DNA from: Acanthamoeba sp. SK_2022b
Lineage: Eukaryota; Discosea; Longamoebia; Acanthamoebidae
Length of the DNA stretch: 64,000 bases
Direction: 5' to 3'
NCBI GenBank assembly: GCA_027943245.1
Contig: JANDJZ010000173.1
Span: 17,967-81,966 of the forward strand
Under the pieces are notes generated by a model. That model searched no databases. It saw only the letters and a list, made by a program, of their open reading frames with translations, and was not told the origin of the DNA. Both the position numbers and the translations under genes were made by a program. Shown in pieces: positions 1 to 11,140 of the stretch. Each line of letters begins with the position of its first letter. Position 1 is the first letter of the stretch.

Positions 1-2828
1 AAGTGCGAACAGATCATTCGCTCACAGGCATTCCAAGCACCCGCTCCCTCGTCGAGTACGGCGCCTGCCACCCGCGCCACCCAGAGCCCTTGGTCGTTAT
101 GGCTTACGAAACGCTGCTGGACGCTCAGGTGCAAGCAAGCCGGCGGCAGCACTGAAGGAGTCGCCGGGAGAGACCAAGACGGGATGGTCGGCTCCCTACT
201 GGTCGGCCATGCACATGCCCAAGTTGCACGAGATGGCTGCCCGTACGCTGGCCATCGAGATCGGAAACCAGATGGAGCTATACGTCGAGAGCCTCATGAC
301 GGGTGCTTGTCTCATGCGCGCAATATCCGCACATGCGCAGCTACACATTTATAACGGAAGCATTACCACATCTTGTTTGATGCAGTGCCGGCCGACTACA
401 TGAAGCAGATCATGGCCCACATGTCGTGGTCAGCCTTCCAGAGGCTCCGAAGGATTCCTCACTTTGCGAACCTCATGTCGAACACCGCCAAGTACGGTTT
501 CCTCAAGCAGGAGGAGGACTACTACCGCACCCTATTCGTGCAGCAGAGGGACCACCCAATCCTCAGGTAACGGCTCCCTGTCGGCCTCGTCGCTACCAAT
601 CGCCAACCTTGTTTGCTGCTGCTGCTTTGAATCTAAACGGCATGCGGGTCGGTAGTGATCCCTCCTTGATGCTGGTCTCGCCCCACGAAGACATCTCACT
701 CTTTGACTTTGAGGACCTCGAAGATGAAGAGGTAAGCGTTTGTTATTGTCGTTATAACCGGTTTTACCTCTACTGGGCTAGGCTTACCGACGCTTGCGCC
801 TCCGCATGCAGCGCTCCGTTACGATGGTGATGCCAGTGCACAAGCGTACCAGCGGCGCGGCCGTTGTATCTTTCCCCGAGTTCGAGCGCAACTTCAACAT
901 CTTCACTGAGGGCCAGCTGCGCAAGCTCAACTGGAACAACGTTTTTGTCGCGGGCGGGCACGTTCCACTCTCCTTCACCCCACCCCTGCCGTCTGCTGCG
1001 ATTCTTGTCTGACTTGAATCGTCAACTGGCGAACTTGTTGTCCCTCGCACTGCATGCAGGTCCGTGTTGGCTTCCGTCATGCCCACGCCCCTGACAGACT
1101 TGCGCGGTTACTTCCACAAGTACGCCTACAAGGGCTCTGACATTGATTTGTTCATCTACGGCCTCAACCAGGAGCAGGCCAATGCCAAGGTACGGGCAGT
1201 TAGACCATGAGTACAGTACAGTACAAAAGATGCAAACGTCGAGTCTGTGGCGCTGTCGCGTTGCGCTTGCCTGCAGCTGCAAGAGATCTTCGACGCGGTG
1301 AACGCTTCCAATACGAAGACTGTCGCAGTGATACGCAGCCTCCACGCCATCACCATCGTTTCTCACTACCCAAGACGGTAACCTTTCGGAGGACCTCCTC
1401 AGGACAGCTTGAAAAGCGAGGAAGGGGGCATGTCGCTCATACTCTTGGGTGTATTTATTTTGGCATTCCGTACAGGCACATCCAGATCGTGCTGCGACTC
1501 TACAAGAGTCCCGCTGAGATCCTAATGGGCTTCGATGGTATGCACCGCTGCTTTTCGTCATTTCCTTTCCGTTTACCGACCCCTGATCGGCGGCGGTCTA
1601 TTGGTCGACCCACTCCCACAGTGGACTGCTGTTGTATCGGGTTCGATGGAGTGAACGTGCTGATGCATCCGCGATGCGCTCGAGCGATCAAGATGCAGTA
1701 CAACCGCGTCGACATAGCGCGTCGCTCTCGATCCTACGAGTATCGCCTTTACAAGTACAGCAAGAGAGGTACCCACCCAACGCACGCGCCCACACGTGTG
1801 CGCACGACGCCTCGCGTTGGGTTGACAGGGCTATTACTGCGCCTTGCTTCTGGCCGCAGGGTTCGCCGTCGCAGTGCCGGGCTTTGATCGAGCCAAGGTG
1901 CATCCGTCGTTCTATAAGCCCTTTGTTTACAGCACGTCGAGCGCGATGTCGAGTCGACGTCAAGGGCTCGCTCGCCTGTTACTATTGGAATACGTGCACA
2001 ACAAGTACGTCACTGCTTTCGCCTCTACCCCCAGAGAGCGATCATAGGCACTGGCGAGTGAGCTGACCGTCGTGCGCGCGTGCAGTGTCCACTATGAGCG
2101 AAACTTCGGAAGCCAACGAAGAGCAGCACGTTTTGACAGTGAGCGCAAGATCGTCTACGAGCAGGAACACAAGCGCCCGAGTGACTACGCGGGCATACAC
2201 ATCCCCTACGGCCCTAACTGGAACGCGCACACCATCCTTGCTCATTGCGCTCAGCTCAATCAGCGCGCCAACGGTACGTGCCCTCTGCTAATCTGCCACC
2301 ACCTTCACGCTGTCCCCGCTCACCCCCGCTTGCAGACCTGTGGTATCGGCTCGAGGTGTGCCACCCGCCGCGAGCGGATATCGTGACGTGTGCGTATGGG
2401 CAGACCCTCTCAGAGGTCCTTGCGGTTGGTGTCTGCACTGGCGAGACCAACGGTACCCTGGTACGGGCACTTTCCCATCTTTCCCAGCTCTGCGGCGCTC
2501 CAGTAAACACTCCCCTTTCCTCGGTGATTTCTCGCCAGGTGGACGCTGACTGGGACGACGAACCGATCACCCTCGTCACCTATCGGCACGTCGGCAAGGA
2601 CGAGATGTGGGTTGTAGACAACCCTGGGTCGCAGGACATCCTCTGCGGTACACAGCCACCGACGCAAAGCAGTGTGCAGCGTTTGTAGCGTGGCTGACAC
2701 CACCCTCTCCCTCACGTGCCCCCTCAGGGAGCTTCAAGCCACTGATAACCTCCTTCAAGAAATGGGTGCAAGACGCCTACGCCAACTACGAAGGGGAGAC
2801 CGCGCGGGACTTCTACAGCACCGGGTAG
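1..2828 (+). CDS. conserved protein with nucleotidyltransferase-like motif, 5' partial
   Basis: Multi-exon gene; the reading frame is open to the left window edge, so the 5' end may be missing (first in-frame ATG at 209). Exons join well, for example intron 302-382 links ...YVESLMT to VPADYMKQIMAHMSW, and the last junction near 2648 joins DILCG to SFKPLITSFKKWVQ before the TAG at 2826-2828. A central exon reads HKYAYKGSDIDLFIYGL, a GSDID signature like that of nucleotidyltransferase-fold enzymes; a later one carries HIQIVLRLYKSPAEILMGFD, and a third YKYSKRGFAVAVPGFDRAKV. From memory, the same blocks occur in fungal and protist proteins often labelled ankyrin-repeat proteins, but no ankyrin repeat is visible in this part. 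The biochemical role is unknown; nucleotidyl transfer is suggested only by the motif. The 3' end converges on the minus-strand SLC35F5-like gene with about 70 bp between stop codons. Confidence 0.7.
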
Positions 2829-2855
2829 GCGGCGTCCAAGTGGAGGAAAAGCAAC

Positions 2856-2865
2856 AATAAATAAA
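2856..2865 (+). terminator. polyadenylation signal
   Basis: Two overlapping AATAAA hexamers lie about 28 bp after the stop codon at 2828, in the 70-bp gap between two convergent genes. They are a reasonable cleavage/polyadenylation signal for the plus-strand gene. Confidence 0.5.
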
Positions 2866-2898
2866 GAAAACCGGGCAGACACCACTGGGCCGACTGTC

Positions 2899-4882
2899 TC
2901 AGGCGTCGGCGCCCAACACGACGGGAACCGGCTCGCCGCCACGCAGCTGGCGCAGGAGCCAGGTCCACGCGCGGCGCTGGAAGCGTATGTAGAGGTCGTC
3001 GCAGTTCACCAGCAGGAAGCCGCCGATGACCGAGCCCGAACCCAGCAGGTAGAGCCACCCGAAGCTCTTCCCCTTGAGCACAATGTCGGCGAGCATAGCC
3101 AACGGAATCGTCAGACTGGATGGAGAGGGAGGGGCCGGGGTAAGGGTGGGCCGCTGCCGTGGCTGGTGCCCTCAAGGGCGTGTGCGATGGGTGAGCACCT
3201 TAGGCCGATGGTGGCCACCAGCGGGCTTGTGAGGAGCACCGACCACAGCCACATGTAGTCCGACAGCACGGTGCCGATGAGCCCGTTCACCGTCAGGTAG
3301 AGCCACACGGTGCCCTGCGCAGGGTGGGCATCAACTGAGGAGGTCAGGGCGTCGCGGTAGGACCATGATCGCTCGCACACAGGAGGCACGCACCGAGGGA
3401 AGAGCAAAGGACTCGATGCCGGTGTAGTGAAGTAGGAAGCCGAACGGCCACAACCCCATCACGTTGAACAGCCCCACCAGCCCTGCTCCACCACCCCAAA
3501 AGGGTTGCGAGTGAGCGGACGCGGTGACGGGCGAGGTAAGGCGAGGAGAGCGAGGAGCGCCATACCAAAGAATCGCCGCGTGTTGAGCTTGGTCTCGTCC
3601 TTAATGAGGAGCTTCAGGAGCACCACGTAGAGCGCATAGAACGCCGCACCTGCAAGGGGTGCCCAACGGCACAATGGGGAGTCTATCTTGTCAGTGCTCA
3701 GGTACAGTCATACGAGGAGGCGCACCGATGAGACACAGGATATCGCCGGCGAGCGAGTCGCCGTCGCTGCTGTCCGAATCCGTCAGCGCTACCATTGCCA
3801 CTCCGCCCAGGCTGTGCGTCCGATCGAAGGGTGGTGCAGAGGGGAGCTCGGATGAGACGAGGAGCGCATCATGGCCGATGTTGGAGTAAGAGTGTACCTG
3901 AGCACGACGGCGATGAGCTTCCCAAAAGAAAATGAGTCCACGCCGAGGATGCTGCCCAGGAAAAGTGTGCCCAGACCTGCAGCATCACGTTGAGAACGCC
4001 ACAGTTTAACCACACGTTGGTAGAGAGGGTGACAAAGAGAGAGAGAGAGAGAGAGGCATGTACTAGATGTGGAGGAAAGGATGGTGTTGGAGGAGACGCT
4101 AGTGAGGGAGAGACTCTTGTTGTAGGAGTAGTTGGCGGCGAACCACACGGGACAGAAGATGAGCGACGTTCTGGCGATCTGCCAAAAGGTGTACACCGCC
4201 TCTCCAGCGTCGGCCTCCTTCGATCCCGAGGGCGATCCTGGGCCCGTCTCGCCCGCCTCATATCCTCCCTCCGGTTCTTCCTCGCCGACGTTCCCTTTCT
4301 TTGGCAGAGCCGCATTGCTGGGCCCTGGATCGGCGCCGTCGTTCACTATGAGCTCCTTCCGCTCGTCCTTTTCCGTCCGCCTCCCGCACGCCCTTCTGTG
4401 CACAGCTGTCACCGATGTGGACCCAAGGGTCACGTATCACTGGGCGGCGTACCGCCAGGGCAGGTCGGCGAAAAAGTCGAGCAGGTAAAGGGTGAAGAGG
4501 GACGTGGAGAAGTAGGTCAAGAAGAACGGATGGTCAAAGTCTGCATTCGTAAATATGTACTGCCGTGGGAAGAGAAAATGTAATTAATCTATTTATGCTT
4601 GCTATTTATTTATAATAAATAAATAAATAAATTCAAGGTGAGGGCGGCAAGTGCCTGCATGAGAACGCCCGAGAAGACCCATATGAAGACCACCCCCAGG
4701 AGGATTATAAGGCCCAGCGTCCATCGTCCAGCGGCGTTGGATCGCCGGAGGAAGGAGGAGAGGACGGATGAAGGTTTCTCGACACTGTGTTCTTCACCAT
4801 TCACTGCCATTCGCGAGGGGGCGCGTATAAGAGAACTCTCGTTCTCCTCTTCCTCGTCCCCTCCCATTCGCTCCATCTCCAT
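2899..4882 (-). CDS. SLC35F5-like drug/metabolite-type transporter
   Basis: Multi-pass membrane transporter of the DMT superfamily (SLC35F/EamA type), expected in an endomembrane or plasma membrane; the substrate is not known. The ATG at 4882 opens an acidic cytosolic N-terminus (GGDEEEENESSLIRAP) followed by TM1 (GLIILLGVVFIWVFSGVL). The next exon reads YIFTNADFDHPFFLTYFSTS, characteristic of SLC35F5, then come WQIARTSLIFCPVWFAANYS and the LTSVSSNTILSSTS helix. The second half has GAAFYALYVVLLKLLIKDE, GLVGLFNVMGLWPFG, GLIGTVLSDYMWLWSVLLTS and a last helix pair around MLADIVLKGKSFGWLYLLGS. About ten helices are inferred. The stop is at 2899. The first intron (4560-4654) appears to start with GC rather than GT (see findings). 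A serine/glycine/glutamate-rich loop separates the two halves, as in SLC35F5. The gene starts only 65 bp below the stop of the upstream aldo/keto reductase. Confidence 0.85.
4603..4625. repeat. AT-rich perfect palindrome inside an intron
   Basis: Eleven bases on each side of A4614 are exactly self-complementary (TATTTATTTAT and ATAAATAAATA). It lies in intron 1 of the SLC35F5-like gene. It could fold in the transcript, or simply be an A/T simple repeat. Confidence 0.8.
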
Positions 4883-4946
4883 CAGCGTTGACAACTTTTT
4901 TTCCTCTTGGAGTTCGGAAAAAGAAAAAGAAAATAAATTCTGGCGA

Positions 4947-6536
4947 TCAACGAATGCGCCAGTCGTGGTCGTCGGCCGGTCGGTTGGCCAGGACGGCGTC
5001 GATCTGCTGAATGACGGTGTCATCGAGCCTCTGTGCGACGGCCAAGGCGTCTACGTTTTCGTGCACTTGCTCCACTCGCGAGGCGCCCGTGATCACCTTG
5101 AGACCGGAGCACCGCGTCAATCTCACGCCAGAGGAGACCATCTCACACTTACAGAGGAGGCGGGACACGAACGGAGGAGACGTGCGGGTTCTTGAGGCAC
5201 CAGGCCAAGCCCAGTTGGGCCAGCGAGCAGTCGAGACTCTGGGCGATGGGCTTCAGTGTGCGGACGGCCTGCAGCGCCCGCTGCCCCTCGTGCGTGTCCA
5301 GGTAGGCCTGGATCCGGCGCTTTCCGTGAGCAGACTGCGCCGCGCGGCTGTCCTCCGGCACGTGGTCCAGGTACTTGCCCGTCAGGATGCTGCAACATCC
5401 CAGAGAGGAGGGCTCGCTGATATCAACAATCAACATCGGCGTCCGAACTCGTGGCGAATTATGGCGCACCCAAACTTGAGCGGCGACCAAATAGTGGTGC
5501 CGAGCCCGATGCGGTCATACAGAGGCTTGTACTCTCGTTCGACCTTATCCCTTGTCAGCATTGCTGCATGCGCAGAGGCGGGTGAGATCGCGCTAGCGCG
5601 TTGAGGGCTGAGGCCAGGGCGAGACTGTACAGTATTCGGGCTGCTCCATCGTGGGCGGCACGAGTCCCTCTCTCTTGGCAATGTGCCACGCGTCGAGTAT
5701 GTCCAGTGCCGGCCATTCAGACGTGCCCCAGTACAGCGCTTGGCCCTGCGTGACGCGTAGCGATGAGGCATCACCACCATCGCCTGCCGCGAAGAACAAG
5801 ACCAGCACTGGTTTACCTTTTCCACAAGGTGAGACATGGCCCGCACTGTCTCTTCGATCGGAGTGTGCTTGTCAGGGCGGTGGCAGAAGACAAGATCGAC
5901 GTAGCCCAGGCCCAGCCTCTTCAACGAGTTGTTCATCCCTTCGATGATGTGCTTACGGGACAGACCTGTGCCAACCAAGCGTGCGCGAGAAGCTCGGACG
6001 GTTAGCTCGGGCAAGGAGAGAACATGTGAGGAGGAGGGACGGGAGTACCTCGGTCGTTAGGTGAGATGCGGCCCACACCGGGCTCGCCCCAGAACAGCTT
6101 AGTCGATATGATAAGGCTCTCTCTACGCCACCCTCCCTTCCGCAAGAGCTCTCCCATCACCTCCTCCGATCTCCCTTGTAGCCCCCCCCCCTCTCCCGGG
6201 TGAGCGTGACCGGCGAACCGCGGCAAAGGCGATCGGAGCGCGCTGTACCGTGGGCATACGACTCGGCGTTATCGAAGAAGTCTGCCCAGAGCAGTCAGCG
6301 CTCGCTCTCACTCTTATGCTGTCATAGAGAGAGCAGGAGGCGTACTGATGCCGGCGTCATAGGCGGCGTTCATAATCTTGAACGCTGATTCGTCGAAGAT
6401 CTGCAAGCACAGATTTGAGTAGTGATTCCTTGGGTAGGATGGAAGAGGGAAGGACCTGGCTGCCGAAGGTGATCCAGGACCCCAGACTGAGAGCAGAGAT
6501 CTTGAGGCCAGAGGTTCCCAAACTGCGATACTCCAT
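4947..6536 (-). CDS. aldo/keto reductase, potassium-channel beta-subunit type
   Basis: NADPH-dependent aldo/keto reductase of the Kv-beta/AKR6 type. The family start MEYRSLGTSGLKISALSLGS is at 6536. Later exons give ESAFKIMNAAYDAGI, the catalytic-region FFDNAESYAHG (Asp and Tyr of the AKR tetrad), ESLIISTKLFWGEPG (Lys), RLGLGYVDLVFCHRPDKHTP (His), ALYWGTSEWPALDILDAWH, a substrate/NADP segment PLYDRIGLGTTIWSPLKFG, and the C-terminal NADP-binding VITGASRVEQVHENVDAL. The stop is at 4947. The frame stays open upstream to an ATG at 6683, whose extension (STTP at its end, many R/S, no D/E until the last residue) resembles a mitochondrial presequence. However, a good splice acceptor (ccccggtag) sits 2 bases before the ATG at 6536, so that stretch may be a 5'UTR intron. 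I therefore chose 6536. Confidence 0.88.
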
Positions 6537-6897
6537 TTCTACCGGGGTAGTGGAGAAATGAGCAGCCGCTGGAAGCTGAATCGACTGACCTGGCGCGAGC
6601 AGAGCCGTCCCTCGTTGGCACACCAGTGCCGAACGCGTGGCCAGCGTCCCTCTATGCAACGAAACGTGCTTGCTCACCCGCATGTCCTCTAGAAGTGAAA
6701 TCCAAAACCAGCTGCCCTTGAGCTGTGCGTCAACGACCGTTGGCCGACGGTGTCGGAGACATAGGGCGCTTTACGTCCAAACGGATGACGATGGGATCAG
6801 GTGAACGCGTCGTTTATGTACAAGAGCTCACAAATTAAGGGCGAGAGAAGGGAGATAGCAATATTATAAAAGCACACGGCCGAGCGAGCTGCGATCG

Positions 6898-7796
6898 CTA
6901 AAGCGTGGCAGTGCAGTACTGGCTGACGGGCTGCTTGCGGTTGATTACGCCGTCGCAGTAGGGCTGGCCGGTCCAGTTGCCCGTCGGGTAGGCCCAACAC
7001 GCGAGCGTGTATTGGAAGGCCTCAATGAGCAGGCTCCTGAAGCTCGAGCAGGCCCACGTCTCGCATGTCACGCCCAGCACCTTTACAAGAGGACCTCTAA
7101 GTCAAGAGCTCAAGCTTGCGAAAGAGGAGGAGGAGGAGAATGCGCGTACGTTGGACACCAGGTTGCAATCACACCAGCAGTAGTTGCCCTCGGGATAGCA
7201 CGAGGGAAGTGAGGGCGGCAGCCTGTTCCTGATGCAGCAAGAGTCATGCGCGGCGCAGGCCCAGTCCATGTCATCGACGGGCGGGCATTCTGTTGATGGT
7301 ACGACATCAGTGTCCGTACTAACATGAAGCGGAGAGAGAGGCGAAACAGCGTACGCATGAGGCACTCCTTGGTGGGGAGGCAGGCGGTCCAGGTTTCGTT
7401 CGCCCCGGCATTACACTCATTGCGAATATTAGTCACGCACGCTGGACACGCCGTGCCGTTGCAGCAGTCCTGTGCAGGGAAAGAGCATTAGAGAAGCTCC
7501 CAAACGCCGCAGGGTTCTGAAAGGATACCTGATAGCCACCATGTCCACCACCGCACCAGTTGCCGTACCAGCCGAGATTATATCTTTTTTACAGCGAGGT
7601 TTACTTCGCGTGCCTCTCATAAAATAGAATATTGGCGGAGGGGGCAGTACTTGGCGGAGATGGCTTCAGCCTGGAGACGTTGTTCAATAGCAACAGTGGC
7701 AGAGACAGGTGCAGGAGAACGCTGAGGCTGTCCTCGAATCCCCAAAACAAGGAAGACGGCCAGCGCCAAAATAAAGATTCCAAAGACGGCTCGCAT
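6898..7796 (-). CDS. secreted phospholipase A2-like cysteine-rich protein
   Basis: Small secreted protein. The ATG at 7796 opens a clear signal peptide (MRAVFGIFILALAVFLVLG) followed by a short linker ending SAKYCPLRQYS. Four further exons carry GWYGNWCGGGHGGYQ, which resembles the glycine-rich calcium-binding loop of secreted PLA2, then DCCNGTACPACV, then DDMDWACAAHDSCC, which matches the PLA2 histidine motif (C-x2-H-D-x-C; the first Cys of the usual CC pair is Ala), and a Cys-rich C-terminus ending QYCTATL. The predicted role is calcium-dependent hydrolysis of phospholipids outside the cell or in the endolysosomal lumen. The spacing between the loop and the His motif (about 50 residues) is longer than in animal sPLA2, so the family call is good but activity is not proven. 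Confidence 0.7.
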
Positions 7797-8534
7797 CTTG
7801 CGTCGTATGTACAGGCAATGGAGGTTGCAATGTGGAGGGGGAGGAAGAAAAATAAAAAGCGATGCAACGGGCAGGCTGTTGACCTTATGCTTGTTGTGCC
7901 TCTCGGACAAGCAAGGGCAGCAGAACGTTCTGCCATCCGAGGAATGCAAAGCTCGCGGGTCGTCATTCGTTGGAATACACCAGGCACTTTCTGTGTGTGC
8001 CCCCAGGCAGCGTCCTGTTCGATACAAAAGAAATCTGGAAGAAGGGTATCTAAACCATTCTATGACTGGCGTATGGTGAATATTGTGCACATAAAAACAT
8101 CATTCTGTAGCAATAGAGGACAAGGTTTAGGATTGTTATCTCTATTAGCTTGCCTTTTCTGAACTTTCTGCAACTCAAGGATAAAGTACAGTTGCATGGT
8201 TGGTGCTGTGTTGCACCTGATGCACAACCCTACACCAAATGCAGATGGCAAAGCCCTTGTGAAACTATAAACTGGAACGAAACTCCAACGCCCTGTTTAA
8301 AAGCCCATGGAAATACGCCAAAGAAAGCGAGAAAAATCTCGTTAGAAGAACACGAACGAGGCGGAGAATCGGTAACGATTCCTGCTAATCGCAACCCAAG
8401 ATGGCGGAAGCTCCCCGACTCGACTTAATTGTGGTACCACTTCTTCGCATCATAAGTATTTCATCGAAGATTATTAAACGAGTCTGTCGTCGTTCTCGTA
8501 GCCCCGTCATGTGAGTTGGTTCCCTCTGCTGGAG
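7797..8534. other. divergent intergenic region
   Basis: About 740 bp separate the start codons of the PLA2-like gene (minus) and the SMYD-like gene (plus), so it should hold both promoters and 5'UTRs. I see no conserved gene in it. A short ATG-started frame at 8401-8514 has no recognisable product; it might be a 5' exon of the SMYD-like gene but this cannot be shown. Confidence 0.5.
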
Positions 8535-10429
8535 ATGCGACGTGAGGAGGGGCGTGGCCGCTTTCTCGTAGCTGCTCAGCCTATACCCATGGGCGAGACC
8601 GTCTGCACGTCGCAACCCTACTGCCGGTTCGTCTTCTCTCTTCCTGTCTCCTTCATCGAGTTGTTTGACCGCACGCTGACAGGGCTGTCACGTCGTCGGT
8701 CAAGCGAATGGTGTGTAGCCACTGCTACAAGGTGAGCACCAACCGACTGCTCTTCCTGTGCAACGGCTGCAGCGAGGTGTCCTTGTGCTCCGCTGAGTGC
8801 CGGTACATGCTATCTCTCCCCACCCGATCACGATGCAGCATTTGGTTAACAATGCGCCGCAGGGACAAAGAGATGGAGCAGCACGTCCCCTACGAGTGCA
8901 ATGCGTTCAAGCGGATGACCCGCACGAGAGTACTCTCCTGCGATCGTGACTCGATGAGTGTGCACGTGGTGCCTTGCCTTCGCTTACCTTGTAGTGGCAT
9001 GTGTGTAGGGCCGAGACGCGTTGGATCTGGACGACGTGCGCGTGATCGTCAACATGCTCAACAAGCGGTACCTGGAGAAGGCGAGGGGGCACACCCACAA
9101 CCAAACGACCAGCGACGCGGTCAAGGAGGAGACCGGCGAGACGTCTGGCGCCGAAAGCAAGGCGACCGAGGAAGTCACCGCACCAGCGGAGAAGACCGGT
9201 GAGAAGCAGGGCAGTCTCGTCACCGTTCGTACTGACGGCGCAGACGTCGCCCAAGTGGCGCCTGGGGGCGATGCTCCGGTTCGGGAGAACAGCGACACCA
9301 CTGCAGGGCACGAGCGAACAGCGACCGGGGAGACCGTCCCAGCGACCAGTGATGACCACTCGGAGCCATTTGTCGAAGGCCGGTACGTGCATCCTCCAGG
9401 CTTTTTAGTTTTATTATTATTGTTTTATTTATTAAGACGCATTTAATGTACAGAGATGAGCTGCGGTTTGACGAGGACGTGGCCATTCTAGTAGGTGAGC
9501 CCGAAATGCTCCCCAACACGATTGAGAAGAAGGTGTACGAGGACATGACGGTCTTCCTCCTTCGCATCGTTGACGAACCCCTCAAGGAGGGGCTCACCCA
9601 CGATTTTGTCAAACGACTTTTCTGCAAGAGTCGGTGCGTTCTCTCTCTCTCTCTCTCTCTCCTGCCCATCATCACCTCTTCGGTCATGGCTGACCCCTCA
9701 ACGGTGGGTCACCATGCCCTGTTCCTCCGTCAAGGTTCAATCGCTTCGGAAAGTGGAGCAAGAAGGGCACCGCGATGGGCTTCGGTGTGTTCCCATGGGT
9801 GAGCTACTTCAACCATTCCTGCATACCAAACCTTCGGCGCTACCAGGGGGTAACCAATCCTACGCATCACAACTTGCGTGCCACATTGAACGCCACCCGG
9901 CTGACGCCCTGCTCGTTCGTTGCTCTCTCTCCCGGTGGTCTAGGACGACTACGGCCTGCTGGAGGTGCGGGCGATCCGGCCAATCGAAGCTGGAGAGGAG
10001 CTGTGCATCAGCTACACCGACCTCCACATGACTACCGCCGACAGAAGAAGCGTCCTTCGGGTGCGCCCAAAACTAGGCCTCTCACATGTTGCGCTCCCCT
10101 CTCATGTGTTGCCCTCCCGCCTCCAATGTGCGTGCTGCGTGTAGGACTACTTCGGGTTCACTTGCATGTGCCAGCGCTGCACCGACACGACTGACGCCAG
10201 CGACCAGGTACGGGCGGGCCTCGACCTCGTGTCCCTACATCGTGCCACTAACGACAGCTGCCCCTTGTCCGCGGTGTTCGGCGTACTATTACTGCAGTTC
10301 ATTGCGGAGAGGTCGTGCCCGAGCCGATTTTGTCAGGAGCTGCTGTTGCCATTGAAGGAGCAGAACTGTCAGGTGCTGCACTGCCGGCACTGCGGCATCA
10401 TCAAAGCCAAGCACCGCCCCAAGGAGTAA
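8535..10429 (+). CDS. SMYD-family SET/MYND protein lysine methyltransferase
   Basis: Predicted protein-lysine methyltransferase using S-adenosylmethionine. The split SET domain typical of SMYD proteins is visible. The N-terminal part GRGRFLVAAQPIPMGETVC is followed by a MYND zinc finger (CSHCYKVSTNRLLFLCNGCS then VSLCSAECR), a variable insert rich in E/T/K (HTHNQTTSDAVKEETGE), a helical segment (LPNTIEKKVYEDMTVFLLRI), and the catalytic SET core FPWVSYFNHSCIPNLRRYQG with the NHSCxPN signature, then EVRAIRPIEAGEELCISYTD. The post-SET cysteines are in FGFTCMCQRC. The stop is TAA at 10427-10429. The ATG at 8535 is chosen because it directly precedes the SET-I strand; an upstream coding exon cannot be excluded. 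Acts on histones or other proteins; the target is unknown. Confidence 0.85.
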
Positions 10430-10524
10430 CACTCGCTGCCAGACTCTCGTCCTCTCCCCTCCCGGCTTTGGTTGACCGCCGTTTGTTAATCGTTTGTGGT
10501 CTCTTGTCCTCTTTTATTCCTTAT

Positions 10525-10988
10525 TTACGACAACTCTGCTACGACCTCGATCTCGACCTTCATCTCCTTCTCTCCGAGTTGTGCGACCCCGACGCATGTC
10601 CATATGGGCTGGTGCGTGGGCATCCACTTCTTCATCTGCTCGGCCATGACCGCTATGGCCTCGTCATCTAGGGGGATGTGGTAGGAGTTGATGCGGTACA
10701 CCTGCTCCCAGCCCTTCCCGCCCGCGTCCTTCAACGCCAGCTCCACGTTCTTGAACGCCTGCTCGATCTGCTCCCTCACCGTGTCGGGGTACAGCCCGGT
10801 CTCCGGGTCCCACCCACCTGGCCCCACGACTGAGTGAGCCAGCAAACACACGCAATACTGGTTGGGGGGGGCAAACCTTGGCCAGAGCATTCGATGCGAT
10901 TGCCCACGCGAACAGACTGGGAGTAGGAATACTGGGCCCAGTTGCGCATGCCCACGCCGGGGTAGGAGGAGTACTTGAGGTGCGACAT
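10525..10988 (-). CDS. RidA/YjgF-family protein
   Basis: Two-exon gene of about 134 residues, the normal size for the RidA (YjgF/YER057c/UK114) family of trimeric enamine/imine deaminases. It starts MSHLKYSSYPGVGMRNWAQY at 10988, one intron separates ...IECSGQG from GWDPETGLYPDTVREQIEQA, and it ends VGVAQLGEKEMKVEIEVVAE. The fold-defining segments (SGQGGWDPETG, EQAFKNVELALKDAGG, VEIE) are all present. The arginine that contacts substrate carboxylate in classical RidA (R-S-C-V in the E. coli protein) is Trp here (W-T-C-V), so classical imine deaminase activity is doubtful and another ligand is likely. It converges on the SMYD-like gene with 95 bp between stops. Confidence 0.85.
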
Positions 10989-11140
10989 TATCGTTGTGTT
11001 GTGTTGTGGTGTTTGTCCTTTCTCTTTGTGTGAGATTACAAAAAAGCCCACAACGCCGAACCCGTGTAGATTTCGCCAGAACGGCTGAGTCGGCCACTCG
11101 CAAGTGAGAGCACGTGCTGGCTCCTGGTGGGCCGCCATGG

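Noticed and set aside
8401..8514. Short ATG-started frame upstream of the SMYD-like gene
   Set aside because: 37 codons, no motif, ends in TGA; no clear splice to the SET domain.
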